Assembly: GCF_000208865.1 (NCBI RefSeq)
Contig: NC_018395.1
Location: 2,945,920-3,009,919, forward strand
Direction: 5' to 3'
DNA length: 64,000 bases
Origin: Neospora caninum Liverpool
Taxonomy: Eukaryota; Apicomplexa; Conoidasida; Eucoccidiorida; Sarcocystidae
The notes beneath the pieces are model-generated. The model made no database searches. It was not told the origin of the DNA and was given only the letters and a program-made list of their open reading frames with translations. The position numbers were made by a program, and so were the translations under genes. Numbering within the stretch: the stretch's first letter is position 1; every line of letters starts with the position of its first letter. This document shows, piece after piece, positions 46,622-58,256 of the stretch.

Positions 46622-49600
46622 GGAAGTGAGGCACTGACAGATTCGCGTAGGTTCCTTTCAAGTCCGCCCCGTTACGGCGTGGTCCAAGTAAAAGCCGAAA
46701 AGCCGGTGTTCTGGCCGATTTTCTTGTGACGAGCCTTCTTCGTTCACTCGAAGGTTTTTGTGACTCGAGTGGCTGAACGAAGGCTGAGAAACAAGGGAGG
46801 CGCCCTCTGTCTGGAACCGCGCAAGGATTCTCAGTGGCGCTTCCGACGAGGATGCCGCTCTGCGTGACGCGCATTTTAAAACGTGAAACTGCAGGGATCG
46901 AAAGGCATTTCTAGAAAGAGGCGGAGACCGGCGTTGTGTCCCACGACTTCACTGACGTAGAGGAACCTAGCCCCACGCTTTTTCATCGTTCCCCTTCATT
47001 TCCCAGAGCGCGGCGCCTGCGATTGGGGAGTTGGACTTTCGTGAAAAGAACGCTCCTTTCTTGTGGGGTCAATTGTCGGAGGAATCTCTTCCTTGTGTCG
47101 ACAGTAATTGACCGTGTCTCTTGCTTCCTCGAAACAGAAGAGGGAAGGTATTGAAGCCCTACTGGGACTGACTTAATGCCACCGTCAATCCCTCGCTCTT
47201 GAATACCAACTCAGAAAGGACACGCTGCCCTACCCGTGACCGTTGCTGAGCAAAGCCGTGGCACACAGATTTGAAAACAAGGTTTTCTTGCGCGTGGTTG
47301 AAAAGACATTTGTTGCTTTGACAGACACCACCGTACATGGAAAACTCTGGACACATTCCCGGAAAGTTACGCGCTTCCGTCGCTCCGCTGAACACTACTT
47401 TCTACGGCGTTGATACCCACACCGTGCTTTCTTCGCAAAATGGACTGCGCAACCGTAAATGCCTAAGAAGGCTTCTTCACAGACTCCAAGCGTTAACCCC
47501 CATTTATCCCTCTGCCAACGAAAGCAATACAATATAGTACCGACATCCCCCCAAACGGGTGATCGTGATTCCTATGGGTAGCGTCTGAGGCAAGCAAATT
47601 GTTTTTTGCCTGCTCGAGATACCATTGCGCTCAAAAACGGTATGGCGTCGTGGAGGGGGGGATGGGCGGCTATTCTTCGTCGAAAGACCCAGAACCTTTT
47701 CCAGAAAATCGGTTGGTGAGCTACACTTGCTGGTCTTTATGGGGTGATGCCGACTCCACAAAGCCCTGAAGCCTGAAAAAGAACCCTTGACTGCTCCTTT
47801 TTACATCAATATTTCCGTCACCCCGTCGGGCTTCCCGTTCTGCTTCCTGTCCTTCGACTTCCTCGAACGGTCTTTCAGGGTGGTACGTTGTTACGCGAGA
47901 AAACCGCTTCTGACCCTCAAAAAACGCGTCGTTTTGGCTTGTTCCCTGGCAGATAGAGCGCCCGTCTCTCTAAAGAAGTTAGCACCCCAGAGCTAAAAAC
48001 GATGTATGGAAAAAGAGCGCATTCCCCTTCGGAAATCTGTAAGGACACAGCGACAGATACTTTCTGCCAAGACCTCTCTCTTGACTTTCCACAATTCACG
48101 CGAGCGAGATACTCGCTTTTCTCATGTATGTCTGAATCGACAGGGATCGCGTCAGCAGCCGTTCCTACGCGGGATGTCGCCTTCTCTTTCTCCCGATCTT
48201 GCGAACGTGCCACCGTCCGCACTTTAGTTTTGACAAGAAACTGCTTGCAGGAATTGTGTTTGAAGCTCTGTCGCAGTTGGCCGGCCACAAGAGAATCCTT
48301 TCAAGTCACCCTCTGGAGTGAGGCCGCCTTTTCTCCCCCGTGGCCTGCGCGTCACGCGTGTGAGTTGTCTTCTCTCCTCGCCCAGCTGGTCAAATTCCGC
48401 GCGAAAAGGGAGGCCTTTACGACGTTGATTTCACTTTTTTCCGGGGGTTCGTTTTTGCCGGCGGACGGCAAGGCTGTTTTCGTCAAACGAAACTCACGTG
48501 CTCAGTCTCGGAGCATGCGAGTACATAGAGTCCCCTATATGTCGGCTGCTCAGCGACTAGGGTACCTCTCCGGTGTATCTTGCACGTTTTTGGCTCTCTG
48601 TCGTTGCTTTGCTTGCGTTCTTTGTCCTTCTTTGGCGAAGCCCCAATGTGACATAGGCGTCCCAGTCTTCGACTCGTGTCTTGTTTTCCAAAGACCCTAA
48701 CAAAAAGGGTGTTCGGCCACGATGCCTCGCCGACCGCCGCCGCCGCACTTCCCCCCACTGTGGCCTTCCTCTCGGCTTCTGATTAATCGCGCTCGCCTTT
48801 CTACAGGTGTTGCCTGCGAACAGGTTCCCTCATAAAATCGATGCCGCAAGAGCTACTTCTCCCTCTCGTGGACTCGAGTCTGCTGAGGGCCTGTTCCTTT
48901 CCCGGCGACGTTTTGCCTCCCTTGCCCCGCCCCGGTTCTCTCACCAATTGTTTCTCTACGCAGGTAACTGCGCGTAGCGCAGGCGGTGCGGACTCTCAGG
49001 CCTCTAGGGAAGATTGAGAGCTTTGTCTTAAACGCGCAGTCACCTTCCCGTCTCTCCAGTTTTCCTGAGACTTGAGTTTCCACCGCCCTTGACTCGCCCG
49101 CGAGACTCACCATTGCGCGCACAGGGGCGGTGTCCGTCGCTTCCTGTTCCGCCTTTCTCCGGAGGCCGCCTTGCGGCGTTTCGTCCTTTTCTCCCTGTCT
49201 TTCCCCCAAAAGGAATTCTTTACAGTTCGTTCCTTTCATGGCTGTGGGTCCGCGAGGATTCTGCGGACGCTGGATCTCTGGAGGACTTGAAAGCCGTGTC
49301 GAAACGCCGCCTCGTTTGCTCCCGTCTCTTCAGACGTAGACGTTCTAAACTCAAACCGACAGTCTTTCCCAAGGCGTTTCGACGCATGGCACAGCTGCGT
49401 TTTCTCGCGTTCTAGGTTAGCTTCGGTGTATAGACACCACAGAATTCCCCGAGACCGCGGCAGGCGCTCCGTCGACCAGTCCTGCTTCTGCGCCCTTCCT
49501 CTCTCCTCACGGTTCTTTTCCTTTTCTCCGGAGCTTGTCTTGCGATTTTTTCCCCTCTTCCAACCGGTCCTTGATTGAGGGCTCGTGTCTCTTCTCTCCG

Positions 49601-49674
49601 CCCTCCATTGTTTCGGGACAACTCACTCTTCTCGCATCTCTCTCGTACTCTCGCCTCCCCCCCCCCCCCAAATA
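46622..49674. other. Intergenic region up to the assembly gap
   Basis: These 3 kb lie between the SWIB gene and the gap. An open frame at 48002-48700 (+, 232 codons, ATG start) has no recognisable domain and is left uncalled. The right end (about 48895-49670) appears again in corrupted form after the gap. The region ends in 13 C residues (49657-49669). It probably holds the promoter, leader and perhaps first exon of the aldo/keto reductase gene. Confidence 0.45.
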
Positions 49675-49774
49675 NNNNNNNNNNNNNNNNNNNNNNNNNN
49701 NNNNNNNNNNNNNNNNNNNNNNNNNNNNNNNNNNNNNNNNNNNNNNNNNNNNNNNNNNNNNNNNNNNNNNNNNN
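49675..49774. other. Assembly gap (100 N)
   Basis: Exactly 100 N, the conventional placeholder for a gap of unknown size. It sits directly after a poly-C run. Confidence 0.99.
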
Positions 49775-50513
49775 TTCTCCGGAGAAGTGGCGCCCGCCCC
49801 GACGGTATTACCCAATTTTTTCCGCGGAAATGCGGGGCACGGCGGGGGGTTCCAGCGCTAGGGAAAACAAATTTTTTTAAACGGGAACCCCTCCGCTTCC
49901 CAAGTTCCAGAGAGTGAATTCCACCGCCTGGTATCCCAGGGGACAACCAATGGGCGAAGGGGGGGGAGCGCGCTCCCAGTTCCCCTTCTCACGGAGGCCC
50001 CCCTCGGGGTTTCGCCCTTTTCTCCCGGTCTTACCCCAAAAGGAAATTTAACAAGGTAGTACCCTTAAAACGAGAGGGTCCCAGAAGATTCTGCGGACGC
50101 TGGATCTTTGGAGGAACAAAAAGCCGGGGTGGAAAACCCCCCCCGTTTTCCCCCGCTTTTCAAAAGGGAGAGCTTATAAACCCAAAACGCCAGTTTTTCT
50201 CAAGGCGTTTCAACCCAGGGCACAGGCTGGGTTTTCTCGGGTTTAAAGGTGAGGCCCGGGGTAAAGCCCCCACAGAAATCCCCGAGACCCGGGGAGGGGC
50301 CCCCTGGACCAATCCTGATTTCGGGCCCTTCCTCTTCCCACGGGGTTTTTTTCCTTTTTTCCGGGGCATGTCATGGGAATTTTTCCCCCTTTCCCACCGG
50401 TCCAAGATAGAGGGCTCGGGTTTTTTCTTCCCGCCCCCCATGGTTTGGGGACAAACCCCTCTTCTCGCAAATTTATGGAGATATGGCCCCCCCCCCCCCC
50501 CCCCCCCCCCCCC
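49775..50513 (+). repeat. Corrupted second copy of about 48895-49670 ending in a 27-base poly-C (probable assembly artefact)
   Basis: The segment follows the sequence before the gap in order. Shared stretches include GATTCTGCGGACGCTGGATC (about 49259-49278 and 50093-50112), CAAGGCGTTTC, and the block around GGTCC...GAGGGCTCG just before the poly-C. Between them are scattered single-base changes and small indels, mostly homopolymer errors towards C, G or A. Both copies end in poly-C (49657-49669 and 50487-50513). This looks like a low-quality read end placed as a separate contig. It should be disregarded for gene calling. Confidence 0.88.
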
Positions 50514-50654
50514 TCTTCTTTCGCCCGCTTCTTCCTGTGCTTGCTGTCCTCGTTTTCCTCTCGCAGCTCTGCGAAAAATGCGTCGTTCTTTAACTTCTTC
50601 TCGTCGCGCAAGCGCCAGGCTGCGCCGTCCCACGCCAGCAGCCAGCGCCCGTCG

Positions 50655-53600
50655 ATGTCTTCTTCCACGGCGAAGGCCTCCCCGTCGGGGACTTGTTCGC
50701 CGTCTGCGTCCGCGTTTCCGTGCTTCCAAGCCTCTCAGCCGCCTGCGTGTCCAGCGGAGTCGCGAGTCTGCTCGGCGCCTCACGCCCCCGCCTCTCCCTC
50801 GCCTTCCCCGGAGGCCTCAGACCCTCTGGAGACGTCGCCGCGCGCGGGACACGCCGCGTCGCCCTCGCTCCCCACGGCCCGTTCGGCCTCGTATTGCTCC
50901 TTTGCCCCGCCTGCGCTGCACTTGACAACGCCGTTTGTCTCCTGTTCCGCGCCTCTCCCGTCGGAGCCATCGGCGCGCCTTGAAGACAAACGCGAGGCTC
51001 GTCAAGGGCTCCACTCCGACCCCCATCTCCGGCCCCAGGTGCCTGCCATTCGGCCCTCGCGCTCGGCGGCATCGTTCTTCTCGCTGTTGCGTCCCGGGAA
51101 GGTCGCCTGCCTGGCCCACGCGCCGCACGGCTCGCACACGCTCTACACGCTACCCTCTGGAGGCGAGCGCGAGTTCCACATGAAACACCTTTCCTCGAGC
51201 TCGTCGATCTCCTCTCGCAGCCGGGGCAACAGCCACCACATGCACGCCTGGATGCGCGAGGCGTCGCCGCGCCCTCCACCCCATCCGACGCCGCTTTGCG
51301 TCAGCCTGCGGAACGGCGTACTATTCCCCCTTCTCGGCCTCGGGACGTACCGCCTGCACGGCGAAGAATGCATGACTGCTGTCCAGCGCGCCGTCTCCCT
51401 CAGACAAATCATGCTCATCGACACCGCCAGCGTCTACCGGAACGAAGAAGAAGTCGGCAAAGCCCTCAGAGACGCCGGTGCGCTGAAGGAGACGAGAAAG
51501 ACAAAGGGAAGAGAAGGGAGAGAAACCGGGGAGAGAAGGGAGAGAAACAAAAGGGTAGGAGATGAGCGACTGGCTGCGGAAGAAACAGCAGCAATATTCC
51601 GGGTGTATATCGTCGTAGCCAGCTCCGATCGGTTTGCTTTCTCGTGTCTTCGTTTTGTCGCTTGATTCTTCTTCTCTTCCTGTGCATGAAGCGTTTCCCC
51701 CCGAAACGCCTTCCCGAACGCTGTTGCAGAGTCGGCGGCAAGGGTCTGCGCCTTGTGGAACCAAGCTTCTCCTTGTTTTTCTGTTTTGACATATCAGTCC
51801 CTATCGTCGTTTTCCCCTCGCGTTTTGTTTGTGCGTCAGGAGCTCGAGGATTTCCGTGGCAGTTGTATCTGAGAGACGACTGCGAAATGAACATTCGCTG
51901 TCGCAGAGAGGCGAGTAATTTGGGTGTCTTCCTGACTTCGAAAATTAGCCCCAAAGACGCCGCCGGAGGGAGACAGCGGGCGTACGAGGCTGCGCTCATG
52001 TCAATGAAGCGGCTGGGCGTTGAGCAACTCGACCTCTACCTCATTCACTGGCCAGGTAAATTCAGAACGGTTGAGAAGGATTCTTCACGACAAGGGCACA
52101 TACACCGGGGCGTACTGCCTCTGCGTGCGCCCCGCGAATTCGTCCAGGTTTCTTCGTATCCATTTATATGCATGAATGTATAACTTCTGCTCTGCTAAGT
52201 GATTTCGGGAACCGGCATCTTTCTACTTCTTTCCCCATGGACTGAAGATATTTCTGGATGGTGGCGGCGAGAAACGGCTAGTCTCGCTTCGTGTGCGCTC
52301 GTGTGCGCTCGTGTGTGTGTGTGTCTCCGAGTCTGGATTTATGTGTCGTGTAGCCTGCGATGTGTACCAGTTTTTTTATATGTTTTCTGTCTGGGCGTAT
52401 GTACACTTGCCTTATATGAAGACTCTCACTCTGTCCTTTACCTCTCCATCTCTATTCTCGACATCTTCCTGAAGAGACAACTGTATATGTATGGGCAGAC
52501 TCGTAGATATATGGTTCGTAAAGAGACACAGATATGCATGCGTGCAAATTCATCATTATTCATGTGTATCCGCTCTTTTTGTTTTTGCGTGTCTCCGCAG
52601 GTGTCCGAGGCCACAAAAGCTCGAGTCGTGAAAACAGGCGGCTGCGCCATGAGTGCTGGCAAGCCCTGGAGCAGCTGTACAGAGAGAAGAAGGTAAAGAA
52701 GCGAGAGAGAGAGGAGAGGTATAGCTGAAGAGAACGAGAAGTGCGAAGCGACGGGAAGAGAAGGCGAGGAAAAGACAAACCCAGCAAGCATTAAGCAGAA
52801 AGAAAGCGGACGAATCTGGAGAGAGCAGGGAAGACACACAGATGCTCGGCGAAAAGCCCGCATTGCTTTTTATGCGCATCTCTTTTGCTTGCTCTCTGCA
52901 TGTCCCCTCCGTCTTCCCTCAGGTTCGAGCCATCGGCGTGTCGAACTTTTTGATTCGACACTTGGAAGATCTGATTGAAGATGGCGTTGAAGTCGTTCCG
53001 ATGGTCAACCAAGTAAGTTCGAAGTTTCTCTCTCAGGGATATGGTTAGACCCGTCTCGGATTCGCGACGCAGGACTCGAGAGAAAGGTGACTTGATTTCC
53101 TCTCTCTCGGCGCGGCCTCGCGCGAAGCGCGGAGAACCACTCGTTTTTTAAAGGGACTGCCGCGCGCGCCTGCTTTGCTTGCTTCAGATCGAGTTCCAAC
53201 CGCTCTGTTTCGACCGAGAGCTGGTCAAGTGGGGCGAGAAGCACGGCATGCGAATCCAAGCCTACGCGTCACTGGGCTCGGGGGATCCTCGTCTTCTCCG
53301 ACACCCAACTGTTCTCGCAGTGAGTGTGTTTTGTCGTTTTCTCTGGCGCAACGCTTGCTGTCCCAAACACGACCCTCGAAATCTTTGTCCTTGTCTGTTC
53401 CATCGAGCTCTCTGTTTGTTTGTTCTCCTCGACGGAAGACCGCATCGCCGGCCGCCTGCTGGTTGCTCTGTGGGTTGTCCTTCGTTAGTCTTTTGTCTCC
53501 TGACGCCTTCCGTTCCGACGTTTCTCTTTTTCTCCGCCGCTGTGCTTTGCACTTCTCTCTTTTCTTTCGCCTGTTGTCTCCGCAGATTGCGGTTGAGTGC

Positions 53601-53798
53601 GGAGTGACGCCCGCGTTGGTGCTCCTGCGCTGGGCCTTGCAACACGACTGCCACATCATTCCGTGCAGCCGGAAGGAGGCGCACATGATTGAAGACACTC
53701 ACGTGTTCGACTTCTGTCTCAGCGACGAGCAGATGACTCTTCTTGACCGTCTCTGCGACAACACCCACTTCTGCTGGGACCCAAACATCATTGCTTGA
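50655..53798 (+). CDS. Aldo/keto reductase family protein, six exons, 5' end uncertain
   Basis: Exons: 50655-51477 (start uncertain), 51840-52055, 52601-52692, 52923-53012, 53188-53319, 53586-53798. All phases match, giving 521 residues from the ATG at 50655. The reductase core starts about residue 215 with LRNGVLFPLLGLGTYRL. The catalytic tetrad is intact: Asp256 and Tyr261 (IDTASVYRNEEEVG), Lys309 (FLTSK) and His344 (DLYLIHWPG). VRAIGVSNF, IEFQPLCFDRELVKWGEKHG and the cofactor segment IIPCSRKEAHMIED follow, then FCLSDEQMTLLDRL. The family reduces carbonyls with NADPH; the substrate cannot be told. The preceding ~200 residues are Ser/Pro/Ala-rich without a domain. The open frame continues upstream through the poly-C into the corrupted repeat, so the true start needs a repaired sequence. 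Confidence 0.88.
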
Positions 53799-53802
53799 GG
53801 AA

Positions 53803-53945
53803 GGAGAGAGAGATTGAGGGGAGAGAGAGAAAGAGAGAGATTGAGGGGGGAGAGAGAGAAAGAGAGAGATTGAGGGGGGAGAGAGAGAAAGAGAGAGAAA
53901 GAGGGGGGAGAGAGAGAAAGAGAGAGATTGGGGGGAGAAAGAAAG
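53803..53945 (+). repeat. Purine tandem repeat after the reductase stop
   Basis: About four and a half copies of a ~30-base unit built from GAGAGAGATTGAGGGG and AGAGAGAGAAA. It starts five bases after the TGA, so it lies in the 3' UTR. Confidence 0.9.
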
Positions 53946-54532
53946 AGAGAAGGGAGAGACATCGAGACACAGCGTGTGTGTGCTTGGAACCTGACTGCGG
54001 GGACACAGAGGCCGCCGGATCACGCAGTGCGGAGCCGCTTCTTTGGGAGGCGTTAGGCGCGGTTTGGCGATGTGAGACTAGCAGCATAGCAAAAGGCACG
54101 TGCCGGAGAGTGACGGAGACAGGGAAGGGATGCACAGAGGGAGACATTGAGGGAGAGAGTCTTGGCAGTTGTGCATCGTCTGCCTGAGAAGCCCGCTGCA
54201 GTCAATCATAGAGACGAGTAGCCGGGCAAGAGACGTCCCCAAGCCCCGGCGAAAAGCGATGAGAAAAAGAGATGAAAGAGAGAGACAGAACAGGACGGGC
54301 CGAAAAGAGGGGGGAAGAAGAGAGCGCTAGGGAGACGCAGCTCCAGGGAGGTGGTGCATGTGCACGCGTGTGTTGTTTTGTGTGGACGGAAAATCCAAAG
54401 GATCGAATTTCGGGGCTCGCGCCCTGATCTTGCCAGGAGACGAGAAAGGAGCTGCGCGGAAAGGGTTAGTCGAGGTAAACGGGTTGTTTCCTGGGGTGTA
54501 TCTGCCAGTGTTCTCAGAATTCTGCACTCGCC

Positions 54533-54546
54533 GGGGGGGGGGGGGG
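54533..54546. repeat. Poly-G run (G14)
   Basis: An uninterrupted run of 14 G. It is a likely sequencing weak point and could form stacked G structures. Confidence 0.9.
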
Positions 54547-57500
54547 CTACAGGAGAGATCGAAATTGGTTTTCCATCGGTTTTCGTTTCTTTCGGAGAAA
54601 CCTATCTTCTGCGTGTCACATGCGGTGGCGAAGAGCCGCCGCCACGCGGTGCATTTTTCTGCTGGTGTCTGTACAGCGCATATTTCTGCACGGGTCCCCC
54701 GGCGCGTTTTCTGCCTTCTCGCCGGGAGCGAGACGCTGTCTTTCTCGAGAGAGGTCCGGAAGGAGGAAAGCGCGTTAGAGAGGAACGGGAGAATGTTTTT
54801 CCCTCACATTTCGCGTAAAGACGGGCGACACCGAGTTTTTTTTTGTGTACGTACACCCTCCACACTCGGTATGCGCCCGTCCTTTCTTGTCGCGGTTTCC
54901 ATGCACTGTCTGCTCGTTTCGCTGACTTACTCGGTTTCGTGAAGTGTAAAGAAGCGGGCGTTCAGAAGCAACCGTTTTGGACAGATCTGGTCATCAAAGA
55001 GGCGACCCGCGTTTGTATCTGCCGTCTATAAGGCGAGACGCCGGTCCGCCTCGCGCTTCAGACGCGCACAGTCTCCGAGGCTGCCTCAAGTGATTGGTGT
55101 AAAGATGCTTCTACGGAATGTAATTGGCCACCTCGACATCACTTTCATTCGAGTTCTCCCCTTCCAACGTGGGGTTTTGGCATAAACATACATACACATT
55201 AATGTAGCAGATATATGTGATATAAACAGATATACACAAACGGGTGAAAAGTTTGCAATATACACGTAAGGGTGTAGATGGAACAATACCACGACACAGA
55301 AGACTTTCAATGTATACAAATTGATGTCTTTATCGATATCGACAAGTGTTTCATCTCTACGACGCTTTTCCCCTCTGGGGAAGTCCCCGAAGACCCGTGT
55401 CTGTACAGCACCCGCTCCGACGTCGAACTCGACGCGTTTGTGCCGTATTTTGTGGATACACTTATTTTTCCGTATGATTATACTTACACGTTTCTTTTTC
55501 TGGAGTGCTTGGCAGCTTTCTCGTGGCGCTTTAGCTCAAAGTGCAGAAACTTCAGTTCTCTTCTTCCTGCATGCGTCGAAGCACTCCCCTGAGTCCCCCT
55601 CACGAAGCACATGACCGTTCGTGCACAGAGATCCGCTTTTTCAGCAGCGCAAAAAGCTTCGCAAAGCGCATTCTGGATCTGGCACGCCGTCGCTCGTTTG
55701 GAAGCCTTTTCGACACAAAACGTTTAAAAAGTTAGACGGGCTTTTTGCTCCACAGCGGAAAGACGGCACAGACACCTTTTATGCGCGTCGCGACTAGGGA
55801 GAACACCGACAGTTTTTTGCAGTGTCCTTCCTTCGAGGCGAAACCAAGAGGCCTCGGCACAGAGCAGGCGATGCTTTCTACGCCAGGAGGCTACTCTTCC
55901 CTTCAGGAAAGGACGTGTATCTGAGATTTTCCTTTTGTTCCTGGCACCCTATTATACAGAGAGGGACTCGTGCGTGTGCTTGTCCGTGGAGTTTTTTTTG
56001 TGCCGAGGGAAACTATATGATGGATTGGTAGAATCACACCATTAGCAGAACTTGTCTTTACGCAAGTGATTCACAGTCCGAAGGGGATCCCTCAAATGGA
56101 AGAACGGGCACTTTGCAGTACCGATACTACTTTTATACGTGACTCCAGTTACGAGAGATACAGACAACCAAGTCTTTACGATTGCTTGACGGCTTTTTTC
56201 ACCGTCTTCCGGCAGATTTTCTGCGACTTTCAGAAGGCGGGAAGACAGGACGGACAAAAGGCAGCTCTGCAGTGTCTTTTTTGGGTGGAAACGACGAAGA
56301 GGAGAGCCTTCTTCCGTGGACGCTGTTGTTCAGTGCAGACCTGCAGACGCTACTTTTTTTCACGCATTCTCGCAGGCTCTCTCGAACCTCGAAGTCGACA
56401 CCGCAGTGTCTTCCATCGTCATGCGTAAACGGAACTTTTTCTGCGAAACGTTTTTCTAGACTGTGTTTCCACTGCCACGGTGACTGGCGGGCGGCAGCGC
56501 ATTTCTCGTAGATTTCGTGCGAGTCCAGGAAGAAGAATGTTCCTTACGAGTTTCAACGCTTGGCAGTTTCGAGAACAGCACAGAAGCGACACAGTTCCGG
56601 CTAAAAACGAAGTGAGATCTAGAGGAAGACAAAGAGAGAGAGAAGGGGACTCTGGGGCGCCATCATTGACGCTGGAGAGCACAAGGTGAAACTGCGAAAG
56701 TGAGGGAGGTGAAGGTAAGGAGAAAGGGAGGGAGAGACGACGAAGATCAGAGGAGGAAGAAGGGAGGAAGAAAGAAGCTACGGCGATGAGAGAGAATAAG
56801 AAGGGAGAATAAAGACGCGTCAAGAAGCAAAAAGAAGAGAGGAAGACGAAGAGGCTAAGATGAAGGGAAATGAGAAGGGGAGAACGGCACCGGGAGCAGA
56901 AGAAAAAAAAGAGTGCGAAAGCAGGTGATCACTGCGTCAAGACCGCTTGCCGTACTGAGCGCGTTGCGTGTCTCCGAAACACCAGGCGAGAAAAAGGTGT
57001 CGAAGAAGAGAAGATAAAGAGGGAAAACGAAAAGAGAAAAACGCGATTTCTGTCTCTGTCTCCTGAGTTTCAAAGGAGAACGCGCGTTTCTCTCTCGCCC
57101 TTTCCTGTCATTCCAGCACACTGGCCTCGAGCCCGTTCTCCGCCGTGTTGACTGTTTCCCTTCTCTGCAGTCTCTTGTTCTTGTTTCTTGTTTTCCTTTT
57201 CTACATTTCGTTTCCTCGTTTCTTGGTTTCCGACCGTCCATCTTCGCTTGCTACCCTTTCTGTAAATGGAACGGCCACGTCATTGTGTCGAGCCTGCTCA
57301 AGATCAGCGGAGAGAGACCACACGCTGTTTTTTCTGTGATTTTCTCCATTCTCCAGCGACGCCTTTTCTCTCTCTCCAATCCGTTTGACGTCGACCTACA
57401 CATCAAGCAACTCTCCCTCTTTCTCCGTTCTCGCCTGCCACCTCTTTTGCTCACTTTTCACTTTCTCTTTTGTCAAATCAGCGACGAAGAGCTGCGAAGC

Positions 57501-58256
57501 TGCAGGGGAGGAGCCCGCGATTTTCCGCTCAAGCTGTGAGTCTCGCGCGTCTTTTCGCCTTTCTTTCGTTTTCTCGCCTTCGAGACCGCTTCCTCTCTTC
57601 CCTCGTTCTCTCTTTCTCTCTTTCTCGCCGCTGTTCCGTCTTGTCTAGCAAGCGAGAACAGAAAAACAAGGACAGGAAGTGGAGCGAGTGCGGAAACGGA
57701 GTGCGGTGTGCTTGAACTGGTTTTCGCGCGGAGACCTCTCAACGGGCGCAGCTCCTCTCCCTGGTGTGGTGCGTGTCTCTGTTCCTCTTCCCCTTTCTTC
57801 TGCTTAAGGTCACGGAACGCGTCCTTCGTCCGTTTCTCCCCCATCTGCCGCTGCTTTTCTGTCTTTTTTCGCTCTTCTCGTCATACCTGGAGCCCACAGC
57901 CACCTCTTCTGCCTCTTTCTCGCTCACGGGCTGGAAAAAGAACCACTCCTTCTCTTTCCTTCCCTCTCTGGAGACAGCAGCAACCTCAAGTGCGTTGACT
58001 TGCTTTTTCACTGTTTGCGCGCGCCTCTCTCCGCTGGCAGCTCTCCATTCCCCCCCAAGTCTCTCCCAGGCGTCTTTCACGCCCCCACTCAAAACCCCTT
58101 CCCGCCTTCTTCGTGTGGTCTCCCGCGCTGCCTCCGTGTTCTTCTTCCTCGTTTTTCCTGGTTCGTGTCTCAAACTCTCTGGTCTTTCCCCTCGCTGAGG
58201 CTCCCCTGCGAGGCCTTTCTCTCTCTATAAAGATTGTTTTTCTTCCTTCCGCGACC

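Larger units (their letters stand above)
53799..58256. other. Intergenic region, reductase / Fes1-type gene
   Basis: These 4.5 kb between two genes on the same strand hold the purine repeat, a G14 run at 54533-54546, a GTGTACGTACAC palindrome at 54845-54856 and purine-rich DNA at about 56690-57050. From about 57140 to 58256 the sequence is strongly pyrimidine-rich and probably contains the leader and promoter of the downstream gene. Open frames found here show no domain. Confidence 0.45.

Noticed and set aside
48002..48700. 232-codon open frame with ATG start (+)
   Set aside because: No recognisable domain or biased codon use, and it has Cys/Phe/Ser-rich content as in other random frames here. 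Could be reconsidered with transcript data.
50373..50654. Upstream extension of the reductase reading frame, including a poly-Pro run
   Set aside because: It is read from the corrupted repeat and the poly-C tract, so the residues are artefacts.
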